64,000 bases of DNA from Lunularia cruciata (lineage: Eukaryota; Streptophyta; Marchantiopsida; Lunulariales; Lunulariaceae). The translations under genes were made by a program, and so were the position numbers. Below the pieces are notes generated by a model. The model worked only from the letters and a program-made list of their open reading frames with translations. It did no database searches and was not told the origin of the DNA. This document shows positions 20,148-31,500 of the stretch, piece after piece. Where the stretch lies: the NCBI GenBank assembly GCA_948567375.1, contig OX419762.1, forward strand, positions 37,243,034-37,307,033, given 5' to 3'. Position 1 is the stretch's first letter, and each line of letters starts with the position of its first letter.

Positions 20148-20810
20148 TTGTGGCCCTTTAGAGTCTATGTATGACTTATGTGTGAGTTGTGCTTCTATAG
20201 TGTATGATGTTGACAGCGATGTATGTTGTGTAGTGATGTATATAAGCACGACAACTATCACATCATTTGTAGTGTCGCATCTAGATTGCTCGGACACTGG
20301 AGTTGTAGTGATAGTAGTTAGAGTTATTTCAGCAGTTTCTAAAAGACTACTTTCTGACGGTCAGATTTTGTGTTTGGGGTACTGACTTCACGGTGGGGTC
20401 CATCGTCACTTTGTACCGTTTGCACCATCGAGTGTGCCATTAGTGGGACCGCTAGGGTTCAGATCTAGCTCCAGTCTAGGGGGCATACTTTTGAAGTGCA
20501 GCTCTAGAGAGCTCACTTCTCTGATGTTGAGCCTTCGAGTTCTTGACTATGGTGGACAGAGGCCGGCGAGCATCACCTAGATTCTCTATGCTGGAGTGGG
20601 TGTGACTTGACTATAATCAGTGCCAAGTTGTTGGTAGTTTATAGAGTTATAGATGAAGAACTAATCTGGTTGAAGTGAGTTGAGAGTGGTAAACAATTTG
20701 ATTATTATGGCCCTTTAGAGTCTATGTATGACTTATGTGTGAGTTGTGCTTCTATAGTGTATGATGTTGACAGCAATGTACGTTGTGTAGCGATGTATAT
20801 ACGTACAGCA
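20148..20810 (+). repeat. Right terminal repeats A-B-A' of copy 1
   Basis: A (20148-20255, 108 bp), B (20256-20704, 449 bp) and A' (20705-20810, 106 bp). A and A' are nearly identical to each other and share copy-specific bases (TCTATG where both units of copy 2 have TCCATG). B matches the left terminal repeat in full. A' ends in CA at the AGGC target duplication. The left end lacks any A. The arrangement B ... A-B-A' equals the split direct repeats of PAT/Ngaro-type retroelements, here in a DDE-integrase element. Confidence 0.85.
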
Positions 20811-20814
20811 AGGC

Positions 20815-21148
20815 CTAATTCATCCGTTTAGGCCTCTGCAATTGCTTTCAAAGATTTCAAGCATATTTTGGTTCAAACTCTATCAGTAGAAGTCACCTTT
20901 TGGTGATACCTCTTTATGATCTGTTTAGTCCATTATGTGTAACATCCTTCCAGACTTTACCAAACCAATTCTCACCTTTAAATCATATGTCTAGCTATTT
21001 GTTCTAAGGTTTTCAAGTCTATTTTGGTTTCTACATTAGTAGAAATATTCTTTTGATGATACTTCTATCTGATATATTTTGTACATCATGTATAATATCA
21101 TTCTAAATATTACCAAACCAAATGTGACATCTAGCTCTTGGTATTACA
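20815..21148 (-). repeat. Chromodomain-gypsy solo LTR, second half
   Basis: This continues the LTR interrupted at 10916. It runs from CTAATTCATCCGTTTAGGCC to the terminal GGTATTACA. With the first half it totals about 722 bp, close to the 736 bp of the LTR at 321-1056. It includes the two internal direct repeats. Confidence 0.9.
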
Positions 21149-21153
21149 TGTTA

Positions 21154-21710
21154 GAAATCCCTTGTATTGCTATGTTATAACTATCATGTAGTGAACACAA
21201 AACCAGTAAGGCCTGGAATTTCATCTTCATGTCCATGCATATAGACTCCAACTGATTTGTGACATGTGTAAAGTTATTGACATGCTCTAATACAGATCCT
21301 TTATCAGTCAATTTCATGTTGACTAATCTCTTCAGCAAAAGTATTTGATTCAATGTAGAAAACTTCTCATACATGTTTGTCAAAATATCCGTTGTTTCTT
21401 TTGTTATTTAGCCTTTTGCAATGTGATACCCGGTTTTCTTCCGCAAACCTAGACAAATTACTTGAAGTGCCTTTCGATCCTGGATCTTCCATGCTACAAT
21501 CACTCTCAAGATCAACATCTGCAATTTCTGGTTTCACTCCTTCAAGAGGAGCATACAAATCCCTGTGATAGAGGTAGTACTCAATCTGAAGTTTCCACCA
21601 TCCAAATCTTGTCCATAAAACTTTTTCAGTTCTAATTTTGTCTTCTGTCTTTACTGTCGGCTATGAATCCAGCTACACTAAAGATTCTTAGGAGAAAATA
21701 TTTCTATGCT
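21154..21710 (-). pseudogene. Ty1/copia Gag N-terminal part
   Basis: This continues the minus-strand copia element on the far side of the nested insertions. Reading down from about 21558 are fragments in two frames. The second (21383-21144) has the UBN2-type Gag pattern: LLLKRLVNMKLTDKGSVLEH, then NFTHVTNQLESI and LLVLCSLHDSY. It is frameshifted and cut at the inserted LTR. It joins in order with the Pol at 6912-10528. Confidence 0.75.
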
Positions 21711-21728
21711 ACCCTAACTCCGATACCA
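21711..21728 (-). promoter_or_regulatory. Copia primer binding site
   Basis: On the minus strand, TGGTATCGGAG starts two bases inside the 5' LTR. It matches the initiator tRNA-Met type site TGGTATCAGAG with one mismatch, standard for plant copia elements. Confidence 0.85.
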
Positions 21729-21730
21729 CT

Positions 21731-22129
21731 TGTTCAGACTCATCATGTTCAATTGAAACATACACACAAGAAATAATCACCAAAGAGACACAGATTTGTT
21801 ACCGAGATTCACCTAACATGGGCTACATCCCCGTGCGGGGCTCTTTGCTAGTTCCATTAGATTGGGTCTAACGCTTACAGATTGAGAAAATCACCGATCT
21901 GCTCCATCTCCCTGTCTAAGTTCTCTCGCAGCTATTGTACTCGAGTGTATCGAAATCAACACCACCCGGTTAATGATCTGTAGGACTCTGTTTATAATAG
22001 AACAAAATAATCGGATTCAAAAGGCACCGCCTCTTTGCTAAACTTCAGTTCAATCTTCAATCAAAAGACCACGCTCTTTCAAGTGTAGATCACGCTCTTT
22101 CAAGTGTAGCGGGAGACTAATGCTCAACA
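21731..22129 (-). repeat. Ty1/copia 5' LTR
   Basis: Pairs with 6529-6853. It is longer partly because of a short tandem duplication of CACGCTCTTTCAAGTGTAG (about 22070-22110) and an extra segment near 21970-22030. It ends CTCAACA. Confidence 0.9.
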
Positions 22130-24677
22130 TGAACAACGTATGATTTCCTGTATTTCTAAGCAATTAAACCTTTACAACAAGGGAACATGAGTGGCTCAAG
22201 CTCACAATGTTGTAGTTTGGTCACCGCACTCACTACATGATAAGTTCAGCTGAGATAGGCCGTGCTCACTTCCTTACAGTCCAAATAAACTATCCAGTCC
22301 ATTTCTTATGATTGCCAACTAACGGAACTACAAGGCAAGCTAAGGAAATGTGATGCATGAAAGGCGCCAGCAGAGAGCGTCCCACTTCATCTCTTCCAAT
22401 TGATGATGAACTTTACTGTACACGAGATCAGGCGAGGAGCTAAGAGCGAGATTGTAGTGACGATGTACGGTCATATTTAACATTAGACACTGCTTATAAA
22501 ATGCTAACAAACGTCGCCTGCAGCTACTCCTAGCCTTGAACTTGATCTGCAATCGTTGTATAAAATAGAGACCCGGAAGCAAATTTGACTGCGCCGCTTC
22601 AAGATCCGAATTTTGCCAGCTTTCAGCCAGAATCTAATTTACGAAGTTTCGCAGCTGTTGGTAACTAATTGCAGGTGTCGTCACTCGGTTTGCAAACTCC
22701 GAAGTAGTTGGCGGGCACTGATGTTTTGAACGATCCCTACTTTCGTCCTTCCTTCAGTGACGAGCTGCCCAGAGAAGCCCTTCTGAAAATACAAGCCGCA
22801 ATGTCATGCCAATTGAGAGCAAAACATGAAGCTCAACGCAGTAAGATTTACATTAATTGATATCCGTTGACCTGGTACCTTTCAGCCAATAATTCAAATT
22901 TGAAGTACTTACCACACGAGTAAACCAAGATTCGGCCACCCCATGTGATTTACACTTCTGCCCGTCTCCGCGCTTCTTTTGAGGTTCTTGGCAGTCTTGA
23001 ACCTCTCGAGCCGGCTATTCACCTCAACTTCGAGCATCATCGAGTATCGGACCCTTCTTTCTGAAAGTACTCGTCAGATCTTCCAGCTGACGGGATCGAG
23101 CAAATATCGGTTAGTAGAACCCTTTTGACGTTTCTTAGAAAGGGTTTGACCTTTGTGTTCTTTCATTAAGTCTTACGTCTGTTCCTGTCGTTCGGATCAT
23201 CCCTCTGCAACTGAAACCATTTGTTGAACCATCCGTTGAAGCTTTAAGAAGGCATAATGGCAGAAGGCGAAGAAGCTGCCGCGTGGCGAGACTCCTTCCA
23301 GAGCGTCTCAAACTCGCATTATACCACCTGCCAATAAGTGGGCCAAGCACAAACATGAGTCTTTGCACCAGCTCCTCCACAATCCTAGCCAGTGGCAAAA
23401 TCGTTTTGCATCATTGACCTTGACCCCTCCATGAAGATTAAACGCCGCGTACCTTGATTATAGCAAGTAATCCTAACGTGCGCCTTATTGATCGAACTTG
23501 GTATTTACGCCTCAACGACGAGCTACCATAAAACTACTCTAAAACACTACTATCTAGAACTGATCCTTGCTTTCTCTACAGCTAGTTGATGCGAAGTTCA
23601 AGGAACAGAGGAGGAGGAAAGCATAGACAAGCATGCACACCTGAATTCAAGATGATCATGAGACTTGCAAGTTAGCACGATTAGCTAGACTGATATTCAA
23701 GGTCCTTAATGTTGAGTGTGTAGAAGGAGAAGAACGTGTATGTGGTCGTATGCTTGCCTTCACTCCAGCGTGCAGGAGGAGAACTGGAGTTAAGAAACAA
23801 TTCAGAGCTCACTCTACAGATAGAAATCAGGAGAAGAAGTATCAGAATTATCAAGCATTGTCAAGCACTATCAAGCATTGTGGTGAACCAAGCCTTGAAC
23901 CTTTAAGACAGCGTATTCAGTACCGTCAAATTGCAGTTAATTTAAGCACTCTGTTGTGAAGAACGAGACTGCAACTGGGAAGTGTCCCCACAAACAAACA
24001 TTGATTTATGTTACATACAGATATTGAACGGATTAATCACATGGTCAATCCACCACAGTTGCTGCTTCATCAAATCACCAGTGACTAATCTTATAGCATC
24101 CTAAGCTACTCTTATGGAAGTATCTCAATCCTCAGACCTTCTATCTGCTGCAAAGTGACAAAACTGGTACTCTACGTGGAAGAGCTTAACAATGTTGGAT
24201 CACTTTTGGAAGGAGTGACGCGGACCCTTTGTGCCAAATTTAGGGTGTAGTTTATCAATTCAAGGTCCTTGTCTTAATTGGCCTGCAGCCTCAGAAGCTT
24301 GAACCAACAGTAGCCAAGCCAGAAAGCTCCACTGTTGGGCCACTTATTCCATGTACTTCTGTAATAACAGAAGTCCATCAATTGTTCAAAAAGTTCTGGT
24401 CTGTAAGGCGTGGATCCTGCACAGTTCTACACTAGTACTACAGTACCCTTCAGTCCAGTAACAGAGCACTATACATGTTAGTTTTGAAGGGCCCTTAATA
24501 AAGAAACAATTACGTCAATTGACCTCCGATCTCCGCTCTGTGCAGCTTTCCTCGGATGGCTCATGTCGACTGACTTCTTAAGTGAAGCTAGTTGTCTGTG
24601 TTTAGGAGACTCGTTTCTGTGAAGGTAGGGATCGTCTCTTTAGAAAATTCCTTTGCTGCGAGATTTGTCAGTAAGAC
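22130..24677. other. Intergenic stretch, no gene recognised
   Basis: Base composition is more balanced than in the repeat regions. The only frames over 60 codons (22340-22582 and 23135-23398 minus, 23750-23959 plus) show no family resemblance. Unrecognised exons of the downstream hydrolase gene could lie here. Confidence 0.4.
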
Positions 24678-24986
24678 GGACAAGCTCTACTTGGAATCAA
24701 CACACCAGTGGTGGTAGGGGAAGTCCTCCGAACCAGTGATGAGAACATGCGGACTTTGTTCGAAGGGATCGCCATCCTCGAGTCCGATCCGTAGTTATGA
24801 TAAGAAGGTCAAAGCTGAGTACCCACCATTTTCATCATGCTGCATGCATGCTGTTAGAAACTCTGTGAATCTGACACTCATGCGGTTGGAAAGGCCCTGC
24901 TTTCAAAATTGTCATTTGCAATTGGAAACCGGATTGCCATGTATGGGTCCCTGCATTCCGTTGCACATTGCTATTGCCTAGACTAA
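24678..24986 (+). CDS. Candidate exons upstream of the SERAC1-like gene
   Basis: Two open, protein-like stretches lie in the same frame number as the hydrolase exon. 24678-24791 reads QALLGINTPVVVGEV then NMRTLFEGIAILESDP. 24867-24983 includes AVGKALLSKLSFAIGNRIAM. The first is followed by TAG unless spliced near 24790 and the second by TAA 24984-24986, so exon borders are unclear. The alpha-helical pattern suggests an ARM/HEAT-like region. They may be 5' exons of the hydrolase gene or remnants of a related copy. Confidence 0.3.
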
Positions 24987-25121
24987 GTTATAGAATCGAT
25001 TATGCGAATCTATCGCAGCTCATCGGAGAAATTCCACTGATTTTGAGATAGTGCCTTAGTCTTAGCACATTGTCACCACAAGTCCTGCAAGTAACGTGTT
25101 TCTTGGTAGCTCTGTATACAC

Positions 25122-26523
25122 ATGCATGAGGAACAATTCTCACTAATTTTGAATCTGTACAGATCTGAATCCAATGTATTTGTGTTCAAGAAAGGATCAA
25201 CCAAGACCTATGTTCCACATCTATGGTTAAGTCATTTGAAGGGTGGATTCAGCCTTGCCTTGCGCTTACCAGCAGAGGCAGATCCTGACGAAGTTACTCT
25301 TAATCTGCTGCAGCTGAATGACTCAGTCTACGAGCTGTATCCTTGCGAGGATCCGATTTGCGAAGTAGTCTTCTTCCACGGCTTGCAGTTGACAATTAAG
25401 AAGAAGATGCTCAGGGAGGCTCACAGGACGACTTGGCTCACTGAAAGTGGAGACCAGTGTTGGCCACAAACTTTCCTTCCAAAAGCTTTCGACAACAAAA
25501 TACGGGTTCTCTCTGTGACTTACGATTCTTCCCCTGTAAAAACCAGGGACACCGGTCGGTTCGATTTATTTCTCAATGGCGATTTATTTCTCAATGGTTC
25601 GATTAATTGAAAGCAAATCTGTAAACTTGGGCCAAAGGGGGGTCCCCGTGGTTCTAGTGGCTCATAGTTTTGGCGGATTTGTAGTGAAGAAGATGATTGA
25701 TCATGCAGACAGCGTATCTGACAGTCGCCCTATGGTCCGTAATTTCTTGACAAATCTGAAGGGCGTGTTCTTCTACGCTACACCTCATTTGGGTTCTAAG
25801 CTTACAGATCTCCTGAGGTATCTACCAAAGATGCTAGAATCGAAACAGGGTCCAGTGCTTGAGGAGTTAAGACCTCTGACTGACGAGGGAGCTAATCTGA
25901 ACAAGACCTTCAGCCAGTGGAAGCGGAAGCACAACATACGTAGCCAGTCAGTGATAGAGACAGCGGAAATTCAAATAGTAAGGCTTATTATGTCTTGCCT
26001 GCTTGTTGGGAGACGTATGCCTGTGTCTTATTCTTTCAGCTCAATTTTCGCGAACCTTGTGCTTATTTTGCGATTTTTCACGACTCTAAACATTTTCCCC
26101 TTGTGGGATGGTGGGGATGGTTTCCAGTTGACTTTCTTCTTTCTTTCTCCTTTCAGTCAGATTGTGGTTATCATGATTTTCAGTCTTGGAGTAATTTGAG
26201 TATTTGCTCAGTATTTGCTCCTGCATGTGTGAAGTTTAGGCGATTTGGGAAACTATGCAAACTTGTTCGTTAGTCAGGCAACTGATGATTGTGATGGTCG
26301 TGGTCCTTCACAAGTACAAGATTCCAGTGGAGCAGGTGGTAACCGAAGGAGCAGCCAGGAGTGCTTACGATGACCTGACTCATGCTCTAGATGCGGACCA
26401 TTGGAATATATGCAAACCAGATACTGACGGCTCCTCAAAGTTCACCTGGTTGAAATTCTTCATCGAGGAGATCGTAAATGATGCTGGGGGAGGAATTCCA
26501 ACCGCCAGTTCTGGGGCCTGATT
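25122..26523 (+). CDS. SERAC1-like alpha/beta hydrolase (possibly degenerate)
   Basis: Resembles plant SERAC1-type serine hydrolases. Exon part one (25122-25610) has CEVVFFHGLQ, TTWLTESGDQCWPQTFLPK and RVLSVTYDSS, the strand-turn pieces of the fold. Part two (about 25590-25978) has the nucleophile elbow VLVAHSFGGFVVKK (A-H-S-F-G-G, Ser nucleophile) and GVFFYATPHLGSKL. A donor GTAAGG at 25979 opens an intron of about 300 bp. The last exon (frame of 26255-26523) has EQVVTEGAARSAYDD and DADHWNICKPD, supplying the catalytic His region, and ends at TGA 26521. An 18-bp in-frame tandem duplication (25562-25597) and a frame change near 25600 separate the first two parts. This is either an error that inactivates the gene or an unrecognised splice. 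The acceptor before 26300 is not fixed. Confidence 0.6.
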
Positions 26524-27537
26524 TACGCAAAGAAGGAGAAGAGGGCGTCCATCGACTTGTAAAGCTCGACTAGTGCCGGAGATGTTGTTCCCAGACGTCC
26601 AATTCAGGGCAGACAGAGACCCTGCTAGCCACATGGTTCATCATCGGTCTCCTACAAAAGAAATATAACTGATTGAATAATCAGTACCTTTGATCAAGAC
26701 TATAAATGCTGGACGCAGGGAATTTGTCGGCAAGCTAGTTAAATCCTCTTGGTCAGCTCCAGGAGCTTGTAGACATCAGCCTTGTCCCGGACAGAGAAAA
26801 TCTGATCTGAAATGCTCGAATGCCATGGGTGCTTTACATTCTTAAAAGTCAAGAGACCGAATTGATTAGGCTCTCTCCATTCACAAAGGGCGGAGAGCAT
26901 AAGCAAGCAAGGAAAACGGTGAAGTCAATCGATGACCAGAAGGTAACTCGGTATGTATCTCCGTTCATAGACGCGAAACACTCAGCGGAGTAAACGGCAA
27001 GAGAAGATATCGCCCCTGGTTCCTTAGGTTCGCTATCCCAACGAAAAGTTCCACTATTGACAATCAGGGGCTAGACGTTAGCATGACGACTGGAGGTGCA
27101 GATTCGTAATGTCATCAACCACTATGTTGGGGAGGCTACAGATCCATTGACGGTGCATTCATAACTGCAGGGAGAAGGGATCGGCCTTGAAAAGTGTACA
27201 TTGACTTAGCGACAGGACGACGGACGACGGCGAAGGAGACCCAAGAGAACGACCTAGCAAGATCGTACATGGAGTCCCAAATCTGCAATTGGATCGCCAC
27301 TGGGGCAAATGAAGAACACAGAGCAGAACCACAAATCTTCCGAAACAACTCACTGTGCTCAGGAACTCGATATTTGCAACGTCGAGAACAATAATCTAGT
27401 CAATAGCAAAACATGCCAAATTCCGTACTTAGGAACTAGAATTAGGAAAGAACGTAGTGTACATCTTGTGCCGAATTTATAAATTAAATGAACGGATATT
27501 TGTTCTGAATTTACCCAAAATTTACATATCGTAAAAT
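26524..27537. other. Intergenic stretch between hydrolase and PsbP genes
   Basis: The two genes converge on this interval, so it holds both 3' ends. No domain-bearing frame was found. The 66-codon frame at 27194-27394 is unconvincing. Confidence 0.45.
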
Positions 27538-28401
27538 CTACACAGTAAATGATTCAAGAATGGTTCGTAATAACTGTTCTGAAGCCCCCCATTGTTTATC
27601 GCTGGCACTCACAACAAAAAGCATCACCACACTTCCCTTGGCAGTCGCAGTCGCCAAATTATGCTGTCCAGTTTTCGCAAACGGTGTCTCTAACTGATAC
27701 TTGTAATACGTCTGATCACCCCTCCGTTCCACAGAAGTCTCTGTAACCTCTTCCGGATCAAAACTATTCCCCGTCACAAAGGGCCCCAGAGCTGCAAGAA
27801 TCTTCGCAGGATCTCCGATCTCTTCAATAGTTGCATTGGGCTTGTTCGTCAGACGAACCATGGGAGCCGCAACCACCTGCAGAGCACCCTCCTTGACATC
27901 GCCGAACTTCACTTCCACCCACGGCTCAGCGCACTTCGGCTGGCAGTAGTTCCCCGACAGAATGTTGGCAACCCTCTCCTGCTTCCATGAAGGAGGGAGA
28001 ATAAATTCATACGGCTGCACGTTTCCAGCCCTAAGCGCCGGTGTATCTTTCGTGGAAGCCTTGAACTGCACAAAATTAGGGTCTGTTGAAGCCACGGGTA
28101 AGTAACTTCCCACTTCCACCTCCCTGGCAGCGGCATCACCAGGTTTCACGGCCAGAATTCCCAAGGGTGATGCGAGCACAGTCGCCATATCCAAGCACGC
28201 TCGCCTCCGATTCAACACTAGAGCCTCTGTCTGCTCCTCCCCGGACCCGCGGACTCGAAGCTGAGGCCGCCATTGCGATGGCCGGAGCACCACCGGGGAT
28301 ACTCTCGTCAGTGAAGATGTGGATGCAATTGAGGAGGCGGAGGATGGCAGTGCCGCGACGGCTGCCATGGTCCTTGAACAACAACACAATGCTTGTTCCA
28401 T
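27538..28401 (-). CDS. PPD6: PsbP domain-containing protein 6, thylakoid lumen
   Basis: Intronless 287-codon frame, stop at 27538-27540. The N-terminus is a Ser/Ala-rich chloroplast transit peptide (about residues 1-65). It is followed by a twin-arginine lumen signal (NRRRACLDMATVLASPLGIL, then AAA cleavage near residue 91), so the product should reach the thylakoid lumen by the Tat route. The mature part is the PsbP-like fold. The conserved block TPALRAGNVQPYEFILPPSW, the redox-type pair NYCQPKCAEPW, LTNKPNATIE and LGPFVTGNSFDPEEV match plant PPD6. Length is close to that of Arabidopsis PPD6. PPD6 is a photosystem-associated lumen protein whose exact role is unsettled and whose disulfide is a thioredoxin target. 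Met12 is an alternative start. No defect is seen. Confidence 0.93.
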   Translation of the reverse strand: MEQALCCCSRTMAAVAALPSSASSIASTSSLTRVSPVVLRPSQWRPQLRVRGSGEEQTEALVLNRRRACLDMATVLASPLGILAVKPGDAAAREVEVGSYLPVASTDPNFVQFKASTKDTPALRAGNVQPYEFILPPSWKQERVANILSGNYCQPKCAEPWVEVKFGDVKEGALQVVAAPMVRLTNKPNATIEEIGDPAKILAALGPFVTGNSFDPEEVTETSVERRGDQTYYKYQLETPFAKTGQHNLATATAKGSVVMLFVVSASDKQWGASEQLLRTILESFTV

Positions 28402-28560
28402 GTCGGGCAGGCAGCGAGGAAATTGAATTGGCTAGGATTTCCGCCGAGCTACAGCATCTGCTGCTGGCACATCCCCTTTGCTTGCTCGTCGTCCCAAGTG
28501 GATAAGAGGAATTGATGGATTCCAATTCGAGGAAATTGCAATTTTTCTCGAGTTCGAGGT

Positions 28561-28566
28561 TTTATA
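28561..28566 (-). promoter_or_regulatory. Candidate TATA box of the PPD6 gene
   Basis: GGTATAAAAC on the minus strand, about 160 bp upstream of the ATG at 28401, in a plausible core-promoter position. Confidence 0.45.
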
Positions 28567-31500
28567 CCACTCTTGGCTACATCTCCCCGCGCCATAATGT
28601 GACTGTGTAGACTTATCCTGTGATCGTCAATCCTGGGCCACCAGCACCACATTGACGATGAGAAAAGTTCCCCGAGCAATGGCTCCGTGGAGTTCTGGGT
28701 CGGGAAACTTTTATCAAGGACCTGTCCACTTTGGGGAAAATATTCGGGATCTTTAAGGAGATTCTTTACTATCTTTGGCCTTCTTTGAGCCAGGTCTCTC
28801 TGCGATGCCGCAAAGTCCAACTGCTCCTGTTTGCCCGTTGCCGGATACCTCCAACACTCTCGCCTACTTACGGACGACCGATGGAAACCTGATATGACTG
28901 GTGCATGCGATGCGTTCAACTTCTGTTGCGAGAGTACAGAAGCGAGGAAAGCCGAAACACTACTTCCTGATAGAATGCGGCGGAAAGATGGGGTGACTCG
29001 AGTCGAGTCGACCAGTTCCATTGTATTTCCTTTGATACAGAGTAAAACCTCCAATCAATAATGATAACTCTGAGCGTACCATGAGTGAGCAAAAGTAAAG
29101 GAATATTTGGTCTATAATCCATATATTTGTTGAATAGTGATGTATGTCACTGAATAGTAATAGGGAAGTGTCAATGGTAGCAGTTTATATTCTAAATAAA
29201 GAAGATTTTCTTTATAAAATTATAGAAAAGAAGTATAATCAAGAATGTAGACATGGTGATATATAAACAATAATAGTTTGTATTATGTAAATAAAGAAAA
29301 TTTCTCAAATAAAATTTGGAATCGACTTGGTATAGATACCACCTGTTTAACAAGGCTTCTCTTCTTCTAGATGTTGGTTCCCGCACTACATGTCCCCAAA
29401 ATTTCAATGCTGCTTAATCATATGTGGCTCCAGGTTGACTGAAGAAATTAAGAACCTCTAACTTACTTTTTGTATCCAAAGGCTTAGGCAACCAACATCT
29501 ACGCACATAATAATACAAACATAACACCTAACCTCAATAATCGAGTCACCAAAAGAAAAAGTACATCGGAAAAGAGGGAAATAATCAACGGATATCTAAG
29601 CAGATAATCAAATGCAAAGATAACATCTAACATCAAAAGTCGAGCGGCCAAAAGGAAGAATATATAGTAGAGGAGAGAAAATAAATAAATAAAACAAATT
29701 TCACCATAGTCCTTTATCCAAAACATTTAAAAGTCCGTTAAAAAGAATTTAAGAGCCTATACTTATAATTATAACTAGAACGAAAGGCTTTGTTCTTCTC
29801 TCGGGTGAATAGTAACCTCTCAACAATGATATCTACCCCCACATATCATTGTATAACATTGAAATAGTTATACCCTATAATTCTGATATTAACTTAGAAA
29901 TTTTTATCCTTGAACATTTTCCAAATTCTAAAATTTTCTACTATCTATATTATTTATGTTCTGTTATAAAAATTTAGATTAACGTATACGCAAGCGGGGT
30001 AACTTAACCCCGGGGGCAACTCCCGAAGCTCTAAATGATACCGACACCAACACCAATTTGCTCCAAGATATCATATGGAAATTTCAAAATATTCTATAAC
30101 CATAATCATAACAAAATTTTAGAAATATGTAATTTAGTTTAAAATAATTTTTTTCTTGTTGTAAAATTTCCAAACTCTTTAACATTTATAAGTTATGTAT
30201 AATTATTTTCTAGAAAATAATTATATTACATGACAAGTATCACGAAATGACAGTAAATCCAAAAGTAGCTCAAGTCAATTGGCATCATTGCGGAAATTCC
30301 TTTTAATTAAGTCTACTGTGATCAACCTGGTATCGTAGGACACAATCCTGTGCAACTGCCAGCCACGTAATAACCACAAGGTTCCCATGTCGATGAAGTC
30401 CTGTTCTCTTGTCTCTGATCCAAACCACTGCGAATGTCAAGCGGTCAAGGCGGCCACGAGTCCCCACAGAATTGAGGATACAGTGGTGACATGGATGGCA
30501 GCTCATCTTCCCAGAAAACCTTGTTCCTTACTTCTTTCAGATGTAGAGAACATTTCATTCCATAAGATGACGTATTCACGTTCCGTATTAGCACCAGATC
30601 TTTATGTTCCCGAAATTCCTGTGTCATGGGCTCGTGGGTTCTGATCTGCAAATCTCACTCAGAAAGAATTTCGATTTTGCCCATCATCGAATGTTAAATC
30701 TTGAATCTTATCTACATTATCCCCTTTATATGACGAACTAGAGTTTCTTAATTCCAGCTATTAATTGGATTGGAAAGAGAAAAGAAATGTGAAACCATTC
30801 TCATCTTGACCATGTCTTCGTATGAAAAGAAAACTACGCTTGATTCCCGTAGATTACCGGAAGGATCGGATGTCGGCTTGAGAAGACGTGGTTGAGAAGA
30901 CGACTACATGCGGATCTAGAAGTCCCTTTCTACATTTCAGCAGCCGTGTGAAAAGCTACAGTTTATTGAGACAAAAGTTGGAAAGGGAGAACACAGTCGG
31001 ATATTGTACCCGGTGTGAAGGAGGATGTTATCTATACAGACAAATCTCAACAGAGTCTGAGACTACTGTCAGAAATAGGAGATTGGATCGAAAGATATGT
31101 AGGTGAGTTGGAACAGAATAGTGTGAATTAATGTGACACGTGAGTTGGAAGTGCGGGACATCGGAAAGCTCTGCTCACGGTCTTGAGCACAGGGAGGTTT
31201 GGATCACATCGTTTGGCCTTCTGCATTCAGTGCTCGTCTAGGTCTTCCATCAGGAAATCTCCTGAACCTTCATCGCCAGTGTGTGATTGTGGTTTACCCG
31301 AGAATCCTTTGGTGTTTGGTGATCCGTCTGCGCCTCTGCAATAGCATGCATCTGGCGAACGTGCGGAACATTATTGTTAACTGGGAAGATCGTGAATAAC
31401 TTCAAACTGGCGCTGTTCATATCAACCATCGCGGAATTGGTGAATAGGTCAATTGCCAAACGGGGATGTGTTGGTCGTTGCTGAACTGTTGGTTGAATGA

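Larger units (their letters stand above)
10917..20810 (+). mobile_element. Ty3/gypsy-like retrotransposon encoding a DNA methyltransferase and PHD finger, copy 1
   Basis: This 9894-bp element runs from TGTCAC to a terminal CA. It is flanked by a perfect 4-bp target duplication AGGC (10913-10916 and 20811-20814), and the uninterrupted LTR at 49218-49914 has AGGC only once. The order is left repeat B, a leader of about 1.36 kb, Gag, protease, C5-methyltransferase, linker, RT, RNase H, DDE integrase, PHD finger, polypurine tract, then right repeats A-B-A'. A second copy lies at 44000-55170 and is 9.9 kb once its own insertions are removed. Many TAG and TGA stops and several frameshifts show that this copy is inactive. 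Confidence 0.93.

Noticed and set aside
10917-20810. DIRS/PAT/Ngaro tyrosine-recombinase retrotransposon
   Set aside because: The split repeats suggest it, but the element has an HHCC zinc domain, a DDE integrase core and a 4-bp target duplication, and I see no tyrosine recombinase.
28086-28505. Frames opposite and beside the PPD6 coding sequence
   Set aside because: They overlap the transit-peptide coding region, whose Ala/Ser/Arg codons leave other frames open.
28449-29054. 201-codon minus-strand frame upstream of PPD6
   Set aside because: It covers the likely promoter and TATA box of PPD6 and resembles no family, so it is probably a chance frame in a GC-balanced stretch.
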